Origin: Talinum fruticosum
Taxonomy: Eukaryota > Streptophyta > Magnoliopsida > Caryophyllales > Talinaceae
Direction: 5' to 3'
Assembly: GCA_021018815.1 (NCBI GenBank)
Contig: JAITYX010000009.1
Span: 2,916,501-2,980,500 of the forward strand
DNA: 64,000 bases
A model generated the notes under the pieces. It was not told where the DNA came from, searched no databases, and saw nothing but the letters and a program-made list of their open reading frames with translations. Positions 23,480 to 49,372 of this stretch are shown one piece after another. Position numbers and translations under genes: made by a program. How positions within the stretch are numbered: the stretch's first letter is position 1; every line of letters starts with the position of its first letter.

Positions 23480-23601
23480 ATTTTCTCTCCCCTCAATATT
23501 TTGATTGATGTTTTTCGAGATCGTTGAGTACTTGAAATGTTTTGTTTTTGCTCCTGAGGTTGTTCTTGTTCTTCTCTTGGAGACCTTTGTTTTTCACTCA
23601 T
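23480..23601 (-). pseudogene. Possible N-terminal exon of the Ulp1-like gene
   Basis: The minus strand from 23601 reads MSEKQRSPREEQEQPQEQ and continues basic and polar (STQRSRKTSIKI). This is typical low-complexity sequence for the N-terminus of such proteins. No splice site ties it to 23166, so this rests on position and composition. Confidence 0.3.
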
Positions 23602-23859
23602 TGCAACAACATCTTAATTAGTAAATGTCCCCTTTTTTGTCCTTGTTCTTTTGAAGGACTCTTTTCTGCGCTACCTTTTGAGGCTGAATGTTTCACTTTT
23701 AGTCCACTGTCGTAGGATACACATTCCTTCCTTCTTTTGGGACTGTTTTCTCGTGTTGATTGCAGCCATTATATATTCAACAATTTGATTGCATTCATCC
23801 ACCACAGATCTACAAAATTAAACAAGCAAACAAGGTTAGTAATTATAGGCATCTAACTA

Positions 23860-24250
23860 GTGTTTTATAGAACATTATTTGTGTTTTGCAGAATAATATT
23901 TAGTGTTTTATAAATTATTGTTTAATGTTTCCTAGTTATCATCTTAGTGTTTTCTAGTTTTCATTTTAGTGTTTTATAGAACATTGTTTAGTGTTTTCAA
24001 TAAATATATATTAAGTAAAATTAAATGATCTTTTGAGTAACACTAAGTGATATTTCAAAACTTAATAACAAGATAACTTAATCATAGGCATATGATTAGT
24101 GTTTTTATAGAACATTATTAGTGTTTACGAGACTAATATTTAGTGTTTTATACATCATTGTTTAGTGTTTCCTAGTTATCATCTTAGTGTTTTCTAATTT
24201 TTTTTTGAGTGTTTTATAGAACATTGTTTAGTGTTTCAATGAATATATAT
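23860..24250 (+). repeat. TTTAGTGTTT word-repeat tract, right of the Ulp1 gene
   Basis: Two related blocks (about 23850-24050 and 24090-24300) each carry several copies of the word followed by the phrase AATATATATTAAGTAAAA. They look like a diverged tandem duplication of about 240 bases. Confidence 0.8.
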
Positions 24251-24430
24251 TAAGTAAAACTAAATGATCTTCTTAAGAATACTAAGTGATGTTCCAAAAC
24301 TTAATTACAATAGGATAGACAATAACTTAATTACCAATGATATTACATGTATCAAGAGTACATTCATTCAAGACAAATCTTTTTAGTGTTTTTGTAGTAC
24401 CTTTTCGGTGTTTTGTAGTACCCTTTTTTG

Positions 24431-25415
24431 TGGCGTTTGGTTGGATATAATGTAATAGAGGTGTAATATAATCAACTATGTAATGTAATTAAGTATGCAA
24501 TGTAGTGGGACAACAATTACATTACCATGTTTGGTTATGTAAAAAGTGTTATATAATCACAAAGGTAATGGATTATTTCAATGGAAAAAAATAGTGGTTA
24601 AATTATTGTAGTAGAGATAAATATTATCTGCATAAAAATTTAAGTTGCATATTTAGATTTAAACTTTTTAAAAATATTTTCTATCAAATAATCAAGTTTT
24701 ATTTCTTTTGTGGCAAATATCAATCGTGTTATTCTAATGGTAATAAATATCGTAATAGAGATAAATATTATCCATATGAAAACATTTTAAATTCAAAATC
24801 ATATTTGAGATTTTTTAAACTCTACATTTATATTTGAGCTTTTTTAATCTCTTCTATCATATAATTAAGTTTTGATTTTTTTCATTGATAAAAATACCAA
24901 CTGAAATTATTTTATTGATAATAAATATTTATTAAATTAAAGATAAATGTTGACAAGTAAAAAATTTTGATCTAAAAATTTTCATTTTAAGCTTATTTTA
25001 TCTTTTTAATTAAATAGTTAAATTTTTAATCTAAAATATAAAAATTAAATTTTTTCTTAATAACCAACTGATCATTTCATATATATATATTTGATAAAGA
25101 TAATTTCATATATTAATATAATAGAAGAAATAAAATCAAGCTCATTCTCAAATGGATGAATTTTTTGCTTGTCAAGGAGGAGAGAGAAAAATGATATGGA
25201 ATAGAGAGAGAGAAAAAAATTATTACAAGCGTATTAAAATTTGATCACAAAGATGGATGTAATGATGATTGTTTAGTAAATGTCTAAGTAATTGTAATTG
25301 CATAGGTAAAGGTTAATGTGATTATAATGTAATTTTAATTGCATTACAAAATTGTAACTAAATATGTTAATGTAATCACCATTACCACTTTGATTACATC
25401 TAACCAAACATTCCC
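24431..25415. mobile_element. PIF/Harbinger-like non-autonomous element (MITE, 985 bp)
   Basis: The left end TGGCGTTTGGTTGGATATAA and the right end (reverse complement GGGAATGTTTGGTTAGATGT) are imperfect inverted repeats with a GTTTGGTT core followed by AT-rich sequence. Flanking trinucleotides are TTG (24428-24430) and TTA (25416-25418), fitting a TTA target duplication with one change. The flanks join into an uninterrupted word-repeat tract (compare 21765-21800). It has no coding capacity. A hAT origin is less likely because no 8-bp duplication is seen. Confidence 0.65.
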
Positions 25416-25418
25416 TTA

Positions 25419-26560
25419 GTGTTTTATATATAGTAAAGTTTAGTATTTCCTAGTTATAATTTTAGTGTTTCCTAGTTATAATTTTAGTGTTTTCTAATTG
25501 TCATCTTAGTTTTTTATAGAATATTGTTTAGTACTTTCAAGGATCACTAACTTATTCAAGAGTATGCACATATGATTTTCATAATGTTTATTTAGAAATA
25601 CTAAGTATGGCTGCAAAAACATTAAATTATTAGTGTTTTATAGAATGACATTTAGTGTTTTGTAGAGCATTTTCTAGTGTTTTTCACAATAATATTAAGA
25701 GCACAAGCACTCCTAGAAACACTAAATAATGTCCTGAATAACATTAACCTATTCAAGAGCATGTTTATATGATTTTGATTATGTTATTAAAAAACACTAA
25801 GTTATACCTGCAAAATATCAAATTATTAGTGTTTTATAAAGTAATATTTAGTGTTTTATGGAGCAAGAATATCGAGGGAGGACACTTATTTAAAAACACT
25901 ACATGTTACTCCTATAAACATCAAGAGTATGTTTGGCACTAACTTTTGAGTTAGTAGTTAGTGTTTTGGATAAGGTAAAACACTATTTATCTAAAAATAT
26001 AAGTGTTTGACATAGTGATTAGAGTTTTAGGTAGTGTTTTCGAAAAATTACACAAAGTAACGTTTTCAAAAACACTACGTAGTGGTTGCACATATATTTT
26101 CGAAATTCTCCTTTTTATTTTCTAAAAGTTTTTATCAATTATATCCTTTTAAGTCATTTTATACAAATCTGCTACTTAAACAACTAATATTACCAAGCAC
26201 ACTTATCTTAAATCACTAGTTACACATCTAACCACTAACCACTAGTCAATAATAACTAATCGCTAATAAAACGGCTAACGATTACTAAAACAAGTAACCA
26301 CTACTAAAACAGTTAATTTTATCGAATAGACACTAAATAATGTCCTGAGGAACACTAACATATTCAAGAGTATGCACAAAATACTAAGTTATAACTACAA
26401 AATATTTGGCTATTGATTCGGGAAAGGTAACCGATCTAGGAATCACCACAAACTTGTGACAACAATATTGAAAATTCAACACATCCTTATTTTACACTAA
26501 AACACATGCTAAACAACACTAAAATGTGTTCTAAATGACACTAATTTCGTTGAATATTCT
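25419..26560. repeat. TTTAGTGTTT word-repeat tract with orientation switch
   Basis: From 25419 to about 25680 the word is on +. From about 25700 to 26560 it appears mainly as AACACTAAA on - . This is the only long stretch in the element with reversed orientation and lies near its right side, so it may be the inverted counterpart of the left subterminal tract. Confidence 0.7.
25925..26335. mobile_element. Possible small MITE
   Basis: The stretch from TATGTTTGGCACTAAC to ATCGAATAGACACTA has loosely complementary ends and is rich in ACTAAC/ACTAGT words, as in hAT-type MITEs. No convincing target duplication was found. Confidence 0.3.
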
Positions 26561-27020
26561 TTGGACTAATACAGACCTCATTGCCATTTATATTAAATGA
26601 AGAAAGCATCTCGTAAAAACTACAAAATTTCAAGATTCAAGTAAATGCCGTATAACACTAAACCTAAACGTGATTAATATTTTTTCAAAAACGAATGATC
26701 ATTCTGTACGACTAAGTAAAATCAGTAAAATCTAATATAACACTAAAATGCTCTTGATTTTAGGTGATTAGATAATCAATTATCAAGTAAAATCGAGTAC
26801 AAAATTTACTACCGAAGCTAAACCTAGAAAATACCTTTCGTCTATAGAATTTTTCTTACTTTTTTTTTTGCTTTGTCTAATGTATGTCTTCATTGTAGAT
26901 TGATCTTTAGTGAATATTCAAACAATGAAGCTTGATTTCCACTAATATTTGCAAATTTCGGCAGCGAATTTCGTTGATTGTATGCGAAATTGTTCGAGAA
27001 AATGCAGCGAACTCGAGCAG

Positions 27021-27041
27021 AGGAGAGAGAGAGAGAGAGAG
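27021..27041 (+). repeat. (GA)n microsatellite
   Basis: A short GA run near the right edge of the Mutator-like element. Confidence 0.9.
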
Positions 27042-27334
27042 TGGGGCTCGCATTTAGAACCGATAAAATTTAATATGTGGAATTTTTTTATTAATAGAGT
27101 AATTTTAGATATTAACTACCTTAATTTGGGTACCGTTAGGATTCTCTCCACGTTCTTTCCAAAATCATTTCCTGCTTTCCTATGACTCTCTCTCACTTCA
27201 AACTCTTCAACTTCCCTTGTCATTTTCTTTCTCGTCGGTTTCTCTCTCGTCGGTTTCTCTTTCACCGTTTTCTGTTTGACATCCAGTTATCCTCGCCGTC
27301 AATCATCCTCACAGTCGCTTATCTCTCATACTCA

Positions 27335-27442
27335 TCGAAGAAGAAGAACAGAAGAAGAAGAAGAATAGAAGAAGAAGAAGACGAACCCATTGAAGAAGAA
27401 GAAGAACATAAGAAGAAGACAAAAAAAAAAAGAAGAGAAATT
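27335..27442 (+). repeat. (GAA)n imperfect microsatellite
   Basis: GAA/AGA repeats with interruptions. The frame 27182-27445, rich in Lys/Arg/Glu, is a by-product of this repeat and is not called a gene. Confidence 0.9.
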
Positions 27443-27467
27443 TAATTATCTCCGAGTCAAGCGTAGT

Positions 27468-30400
27468 TGTAACATCCCAAAACACCCTCCGGGAGTATTA
27501 TATCATTAGAGTTCCTCAAAGGAACTCCCAAGGTTCTTTCCGGTGTTGGTTTGGCTTTCTAATTCCAAACTTAAGGCAATAGAGGTAATTTTCCAAAAGA
27601 GTTTGAAATTTTCTAAAAATTTCGGCAAAGTTCTGTTTATAATATAAACTATCCCCTAAGCTTAAAGCCTTAAAACCCTGCACAAAAATCATAATATAGC
27701 TCGACGAGCCACACGCTCGAGTATACAACTCAACGGCCACACGTCGGAGTCCAACCAATCATGCGATAAACTTAAAACAATCTAAATGGTTCATAATACA
27801 TCCGGTACAAACTATATGAACTAAGTTACAAACTAGGATACTTAGAAACATAAGAAATGCACGTCCGCCACTTGGATCACTTAGCACATAGCAAACGAAA
27901 TCAGCAGGAGTCCAGGATATGCTAAGTACCGCGCACATATTCCGAGAGGCTAAGTACCGCGCACATATTCCGAGAGTGTACCTGCAACACTCGGGAGGGG
28001 AAAAGGGAGATTTTGTGGGGTGAGCAAACCAAGCCCTCACCGGAGAGTCTTACTCTCTTAAAACGGAAATTCTTTACACATACTAATCATAATAATGAAA
28101 TCGATGAAAACATAATACATAATACAAATCTATATACTTTTTAATGAAATCCCTTGGAATTATTTGTCAAACATGGATCACAACACTTTAATCATTCAAA
28201 ATGCGGTTTCACACTCATTAACAATTCTTTTAGAACTGAATCAACTTTCTAGCTTTCAAGGGACTCGAACTAGCACTTCATAATTTCCAAGGCGCGACCC
28301 CGAACAAAAGGCTCCCGGGACCTATCTTCTAAGAAGATTCCAATCGGGCATCCTATACACCAGGACCCCTAGCTAGAATCTTTACTTCGAAGTTTATAGC
28401 CGGGCATCCTCACGAATGAGGACTCCGTTTGAATCCTTTGGTATGCTAAACGATCCTAGCTAGTTGATTCAAAACAATTTACACATGATTCATCACTACG
28501 CTTCAAACAGACTTTGTCAAATCAGTTTAATACAATGAAAGGCATGACACCATGTGTCACCCTTATAAATTCACTTTCTCAAATCCGATTCACTTTCTCA
28601 AATAAGTTTCGCTTCTTTAAAACATATTCACGTTCGAAAAGCATTTCTCAAGAATCATACTTAAGTAGCATTTTGCATAAGCATTTGGACTCTTTTCAAA
28701 ATTGATCTTTGAGCATTATTTTAGAATCAAGTCACTTCAAGGGTCAAGCATTTCGTACTAAGGCTTAGCATCCCAAGCTACCATTTCTGCTCAAGGATTC
28801 TCCCAAGTGCTTAGCATCTACTCGTATTCATCCATATTGTATTCAAGCATGAGTCTCTTATTCCCATACAAGTAATCCTCGTCTTACTCTGTTTTCAGTG
28901 CCACAATTCAATCCACACACATACATATTCCCTTGATACTCCAATTTCCATTCCTCCTCTATATCCCAAGGTCCATTGCACTTACTTAATTCACTTTCAC
29001 CTAATGAGTTTAGGAACTAAGCTTTTTGAGCCACAATAACCACAAGTAATTACCATTTAACTCCAACGGCCCAACTTCTCACAAATTGCCATCTTTACCT
29101 CAAATTCTCATCTTAGATTTCTACCTTATTAATCAACTCTTTCTCACTCATACTTAATCATATAACTCTTAATTTCCTTTCCTTACTCAAGTTCCGCTTG
29201 CTCCACTTATCTTCAAGTTTAGTTCAACCTCAAGGATTTAAATATATTTTGAACTCAATTAACCCGACAATTACCCACTTCTCACTTCCATGCCACACTT
29301 GTGTATTAATCAATATGAACTCATACTCTCTCTTTATACTCCAAGTTGTTTCCCAATATCAATAGTTATCTCCCAACGAAAAGAATCCAGGAAATCCCTA
29401 AGGCTCGATTAACTCATAATTTGCACCCAAATCATAACTTCTTCATCTCTAATTGCTAACTTAATTTTCCATATTACTCCTTCGACCTAAATAACCCAAC
29501 TCCATCAAATTTTCAGGTTCCCAATTCAGTCTCAACAACATAATCGGATTCACTCATATCCCAACTCAGCTTCTAACTACCTCCTAAATTCATTCTATAG
29601 CACAAACATTCAATAATCGCATCAATATTCAACATTCACAACAAAATTACGATTAATTTAGAGTATAAGACTACCAACCTCCAATTCTAGGTTTGGACAA
29701 TTGCTTTTGTCCGCCTTTTCCTTTTTCTTCCTCATTTCTTCCTCTACCACTCGCCCTCGGTCTCTCTCCAGGTTCTTCACTTCAACCCTTTGCTTCATTC
29801 TCGCCCTTTTGCCTCTCGGTTCTCACCTCCTCTCGTCTCTGCTCGGGTTTCCCTCCCGTTTCTCGCTCGCCACCGCTGTCTCGTCGTCGGCCCCTTCTTC
29901 GCTCGCCGTGTACCCTTCCTCGCCAGCCGCCCTCTCTGTCGGTCGTCGCTGCTGCAATTCCTCTTCCTCGCTCGACCAATTGCTCTCGCTTTCTCTACTT
30001 CCCCATGACCCTCGTTCGCTCAACGGCTCTCGCCCGTCTCGCTTTCACTTTCCGCTCACCGGTCGCCGCCGTTCGGGCATGCCACCGCCCTCCTCTTCCT
30101 CTCTCTTTAGCCATCGCAGTCGCTCACTCTCTCTCTATGTTCTCCCTCTCGCTCGCCCTCCCTTTCCCCCGCTTCGTTTCGGTTCCTCTTCTTTTGGGCA
30201 TTCATTCCCCGGCTCCCTCGTCCTCCATCTTTGCCTCCCTCATCCTCCATCTCTATTCTCCCTCTCGCTCTCTTCTTTAGTCCCCCGCTCCCGTTTCTCG
30301 CTTCTCCTTTTACCCTACCTCTTCTTCTTTTTCTTTTTCTTTTTTCTTAATTCCTTTTTCCTTCCCTTTTGCTCGTGGTCGCTTCACCACTTGCCAAGCA

Positions 30401-30755
30401 CACCCCTCTTATTACACTAATTCCCTTCCTTATCTTAACACCTAATTGCCTCCCTTAATCCTTCCCCTTTTCCTTTCTTTTTTTTTTTTTTTTTGGCGAG
30501 TATCTAGATTAAACCCAAATGAGTACTATAAGCGGTTTTGGGTCTTTATTTAGCCAAGCCGGGTGGAAAATTAGGAGGACGGAAATAACATGCTCTACTA
30601 ATAATAGCTACACAAATTAATAATAATTCGCTCAAGTAAATTTACGAATATCTAACCGCGTAGATATCTTAGTTACTTGACCCACTTTAACTAATTAAGG
30701 CTAAATAATTAATTTAACTCATATAACTACCTAACCCAAAATTACGGGCCTTATA
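27468..30755 (-). mobile_element. Solo LTR of a Gypsy (Tekay/chromovirus-like) element
   Basis: It is flanked by a perfect 5-bp duplication GTAGT (27463-27467 and 30756-30760). On the minus strand it runs from TATAAGGCCCGTAATTTTGGG (TGTAAGG with one change) to GGGATGTTACA, ends typical of large Gypsy LTRs. Minus-strand phrases near 28020 (GGTTTGCTCACCCC) and 27985 (GTTGCAGGTACAC) fit such LTRs too. There is no internal region, so it is a solo LTR of 3288 bases. A GC- and CT-rich block at 29690-30420 gives overlapping frames of up to 239 codons, all Ser/Leu/Pro-rich. These are composition artefacts. The lineage call is tentative; the solo-LTR call is firm. Confidence 0.85.
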
Positions 30756-30835
30756 GTAGTCATCAATAAATCACGCAAACAACGTTGACCGTTTCGTTCA
30801 TCTTGTGATAATTAGTTATGTAGGAAGTAAGAAAA

Positions 30836-32300
30836 ATGAAAACAATATGTTACATCAGGAAGAAAATGCATGTTTTATTGTGTGGTGAATTATACTACAA
30901 CATTAGTGAATTTGCACCGATAAAATGGGATAATTTCGATTATATTTACATTGTAAGGTGTCTTTTATCATTGCCGATTGATTTCGTGCTATTTCGCATT
31001 CGTTCATGTGAATATATAATATATATTTATCCATGGGTAATGTTTATTTGTTTACGTAAATGGAATAATTTGTTCATGGTGATTATCGTATTGCTTTAGA
31101 ATATTGTAGATTGGTCCATTAGGAATAGAAATATACGATATGATTGGCTATAATATTTATTTGTTTATTGAACTTGAATAGTTTGTTCATAATTATCGTA
31201 CCCATTTGTAAATATGTATGTCGTCGTTGTTCAAGGATATTAAATTATTTGTTCATGGATGTCAAACTATTTGTTTAATAATGTCAAAATATTTGTTCAT
31301 TACAAAAATATAGTTGTTCGTCATCAGTAGATAATTTTTTTCATTGTATATTGCTTATTTGTTAATTTTTAAATATTCATTTGTTTATTTGGCATATTGT
31401 ATATTTGTTCATTAGGTATCTAAATATTTTGATGCGATTGGTCATAATGTTTATTTATTCACTATAATAAAATAGTTTATTAATTATTTGGACTGTTTTG
31501 TTCACGAATATAGTTGTTTAATTGTTCATGACACTAATTTCTAAATCTTTATTTGCAGTAGAGAATGAACTTTAGAAACGTAACGTGAGTATACTCGAAA
31601 TTAAAATCGTTAGTAGGGACTCGCACGCAATTGAAGAAGATTGCAATGAGGAGCAACTATTGTCTTTACAAAAGCTCTCCATCCTTTAAAAAGGAAGAAA
31701 CTTCATCGGGAGGTTGAACCAAGGAAACCGACAATTTGTTCATTTGTACTACAATTTATTCATACTATTCTACCTCTTTGTTCATTTAAGTGATACATTA
31801 TATTAATTATATGGGTATATTTGTTAACCGACACAACATAATTGTTCATGGTATTATGATCGGTTGTTCACCGAAATAATATATTTGTTCATTAAGAGTA
31901 TATGCATTATATAGCCACAATATATTTGATTAAAATTACACTCGATCATTATCAAAAAAAAATCACATTGACCGAATAACAATTACCAATGTACAATTTG
32001 AACATGCTATGTGAACAAATACATAAAGATTTGCGAACAATTTAACACCGCCACATGAACAATTAAAGAAGAAATGTTCACGTGATATATAAACCCCGCA
32101 ACGAACAATGGCAAGAAACAAAAAAAAAATCACATTGACCGAATATGAATTACTAATGAACAATTTGAATATACTCGTGTGAACAAATACATAAAGATTT
32201 GTGAACAATTTAATATTGTCATATGAACAATTAAAGAAGAAACGTTCACGTGATAGATAAACCCTGCGACGCACAATGGTAAGAAAAAATATTTTCAACT
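30836..32300. repeat. TTTGTTCAT word-repeat region with inverted right end
   Basis: From about 30890 to 31900 the word TTTGTTCAT and variants (TTTGTTTAT, TTGTTCATGG) recur many times on +. From about 31995 to 32250 it occurs as GAACAAAT/ATGAACAATT on - . The layout mirrors the TTTAGTGTTT element to the left but with a different word. A degraded, internally deleted Mutator-like element is a possible identity. No transposase remnant is readable. Confidence 0.7.
31954..32288. repeat. Tandem duplication, two units of about 167 bp
   Basis: Units start at the A-runs at 31954 and about 32120. Both continue ATCACATTGACCGAATA and both contain CAAATACATAAAGATTTG and AATTAAAGAAGAAA, with scattered substitutions. 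The 111-codon minus-strand frame here (31963-32298) exists because of this duplication and is not called a gene. Confidence 0.85.
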
Positions 32301-32840
32301 ACCATTGCTACATACAATCAATAACCAATTAATTTTAAAAAATTAATAATTGCTTTGAGCATTGAACGTGAGATGAAACCGATCGTAAATTAATTTTTTT
32401 ATCCAATAAGTTATAATAAGTTAGAGTTGGTTACAAAAAATAATTTATTTATTTTTTATCTTAATAGATAATATCATAAAAATTAAAAGATAATGAGTTA
32501 AAAATTATTTTATAATATGACACCTAGGGGCATGTACTCTTAAAAGCATAATAATTTATAGCATTTTTCCATCTTTAGTTCTTTAGTCTTTCTCCCATTA
32601 CGCAAAGAAAGAAAAAAATAAATTGTGGAAGAGCAAACGCCAATGCATGGATCCGACGAGGTTCGAATTGCCGGCTTAGATATTGCCACACGTCAGTCTA
32701 AGCTTCTCCTCCTCTACTAGTGAGTACTACTAACACCTTTGTCTTCTTTCTCCCTCATCCGCCTTTCTCCATTGCTGTTCGTTTTAAAATACATGGTATT
32801 GCATTGCTGTTTCTGAAGCCGCGACGGCGCATTGGCGGCC
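32301..32840 (+). promoter_or_regulatory. Upstream region of the acyltransferase gene
   Basis: Non-coding sequence before the start codon at 32841. CACACGTC at about 32687 is an ACGT-core element of the ABRE/G-box kind. A CT-rich leader (about 32700-32775) precedes the start. No clear TATA box was chosen. Confidence 0.35.
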
Positions 32841-47672
<14,832 letters not shown>

Positions 47673-48538
47673 GTCAGGCTTTGAAGTGATCTTAAACTCG
47701 GGCCTCTTTGTGTAACTATAACAGATGTATAAGTCGGGAAACAATCTATTGGAGGAACTGTCACCTGACATTCTCTTAGCAGATGATTATACTTTGTCCA
47801 TGGTAAAGTTATTGATATAGGCACTTAAGAGTTGCTGATCTATTTGCATTTCTGCTATCAATAAATGCTTGATTGGAAGCAGTTCTGGACAAGTTATGAA
47901 CCTAATGCGACGGAAATGAAGTTAATGCTATTTGCTAAAAGTGATGTGTGAATAAAGTTGAAATAAGAAGAGTAGAATAGGTAATTGAAGCTATTGTGAT
48001 GTGATGCCTACTAATAAGTTGCCTCTAAAAAGAGAAGTTATTTTAGTATTTGAGTGTCCATAGTTATTTCAGTGTGTTATTTGTGTTGGGCTAGGCTCTT
48101 GCAATATTGCTGTCAAAATTGAGAGTGTCACATGTGGGCTAGTTCTTCAAGAAACCGACATCTTTCGATTGTTCAGAATTATGTGAATTCATAATTGATC
48201 AAGAATCTCTTAATTTTAGTAATTGCTCAAATGAAAAAAGAGAGGAAAGCTTTTACAAAAGATCGGCTTTGATGCATAGTTCTCTTAAAGGAGAGACATA
48301 ATGTTTGTAAGCCGTGGAGTTTCATGTCGGACGTGGGAATTTCACTCGCAACATGTGTGGGCTGCTTCATTTCACAGCTTCCTCCAGCAATACAATGACT
48401 TGTGGTTGTTACTAAGAAGAGATCGCCCCTTGCACTACAATCCTCCCACCGACTCTAGCATTATTCGGTGCTTCTCCTAAGATACTCTGATTCTCAAAAT
48501 GGCTATCCACCATCTCTCATCATATCTATGCTCTTTTA

Positions 48539-48667
48539 TTAGTCTCACAGTTTTAAGATTGATATTGATTCCACATTAGGTTCTATGAGATAATTGGAAA
48601 GGTTAGTCTCACAGTTTTAAGATTGCGATGGATTCCATATTAGGTTTTTATGAGATAATTGGAAAGG
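48539..48667. repeat. 63-bp tandem duplication
   Basis: TAGTCTCACAGTTTTAAGAT...GATAATTGGAAAGG occurs twice in succession with few differences. Confidence 0.85.
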
Positions 48668-48677
48668 GCAGGGAGTT

Positions 48678-49372
48678 GACAGTGTCGTGTCTTCTCTACT
48701 GCTTGTCAAGAGAGGGGGGATGTAGTGATGCATTGATAGTAACAAGGCTGTCAAGGCATGAGACAACTTTTTCCCGCTGCTTTTTTATCTTTAAGTCTAA
48801 AATTTGTTGCCAAATTTTCAATTTATATAAAACATAGATTTGAATGTTTAAAATGTGTCGGCTTACATGTCACACTCGTATCCCTGTTTTTCAAAAATCA
48901 CACATCAATGTGTGATCTTATTATGTATACGAATCCGGGCTGCTTAGCTTCAGACTTTCCAGGGCTAAGTCTTTCGATAGCGGTCCAAGTTAATTTGATG
49001 TTTTCCACCTGAACAGATGCTGACAGAGTGTCGTGTCTTCTTTACTGCTTGTCAAGAGTGGGGGGGTGGGATGTAGTGATGCATTGATAGTAACAAGGCT
49101 GTCAAGGCATGAGACAACTTTTTCCCACTGCTTTTCTAGCTTCAAGTCTAAAATTTGTTGCCAAATTTTCAATTTATATGAAAAATATATTTGAATTTTT
49201 AAAATGTGTCGGCTTACATGTCGCACTCGTATCCCTGTTTTTTCAAAAATCACACATCAATGTGTGACCTTATCATGTATACGAATCCAGGCTGCTTAGC
49301 TTCAGACTTTCCAGGGCTAAGTCTTTCGATAGCGGTTCAAGTTAGATTTGAAGTTTTCCACCTGAACAGATG
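48678..49372. repeat. Tandem duplication of about 345 bp
   Basis: Units start at 48678 and 49021 (TGACAG...GTGTCGTGTCTTC) and end CACCTGAACAGATGCT. They are nearly identical, with small indels such as the G-run near 48715 and 49060, so the duplication is recent compared with the nearby LINEs. Confidence 0.9.

Larger units (their letters stand above)
12850..27060. mobile_element. Large Mutator-like element with FAR1 transposase and Ulp1-like gene
   Basis: The region contains a FAR1/MULE transposase pseudogene (+, 15780-17948) and an Ulp1-protease-type transposon pseudogene (-, 19435-23166) facing each other. Both lie in non-coding DNA dominated by the word TTTAGTGTTT from about 13385 to 26560. 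The word is on + through most of the region and on - (AAACACTAAA) from about 25700, which suggests inverted subterminal regions. Mutator elements that pair a transposase with an Ulp1 gene are known (KAONASHI-like). I could not find matching terminal inverted repeats or a 9-10 bp target duplication, so the stated ends are only the limits of the repeat-rich DNA plus margin. A solo LTR (13738-15307) and a MITE (24431-25415) are later insertions. Confidence 0.55.

Noticed and set aside
13385..26560. CRISPR-like reading of the regularly spaced TTTAGTGTTT repeats
   Set aside because: The repeats are only about 10 bases, spacers are themselves related and AT-rich, spacing is irregular outside short arrays, and the DNA is plant nuclear with no cas genes.
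13385..26560. Plant telomere-type repeat (TTTAGGG)
   Set aside because: The word is TTTAGTGTTT, not TTTAGGG, and it occurs as dispersed units with spacers.
12850..27060. Matching terminal inverted repeats for the Mutator-like element
   Set aside because: I compared about 12.7-13.3 kb with the reverse complement of 26.8-27.2 kb by eye and found no convincing long match, so no terminal repeats or target duplication are claimed.
29693..30420. Overlapping open frames of 195 and 239 codons on +, and shorter ones on -
   Set aside because: All are Ser/Leu/Pro or Arg/Glu rich, overlap in several frames of a CT-rich block, have no known motif, and lie inside a solo LTR with a perfect target duplication.
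31963..32298. 111-codon minus-strand frame with an internal duplication
   Set aside because: The protein repeat simply mirrors a 167-bp DNA tandem duplication in AT-rich, word-repeat DNA. It has no start context and no family resemblance.
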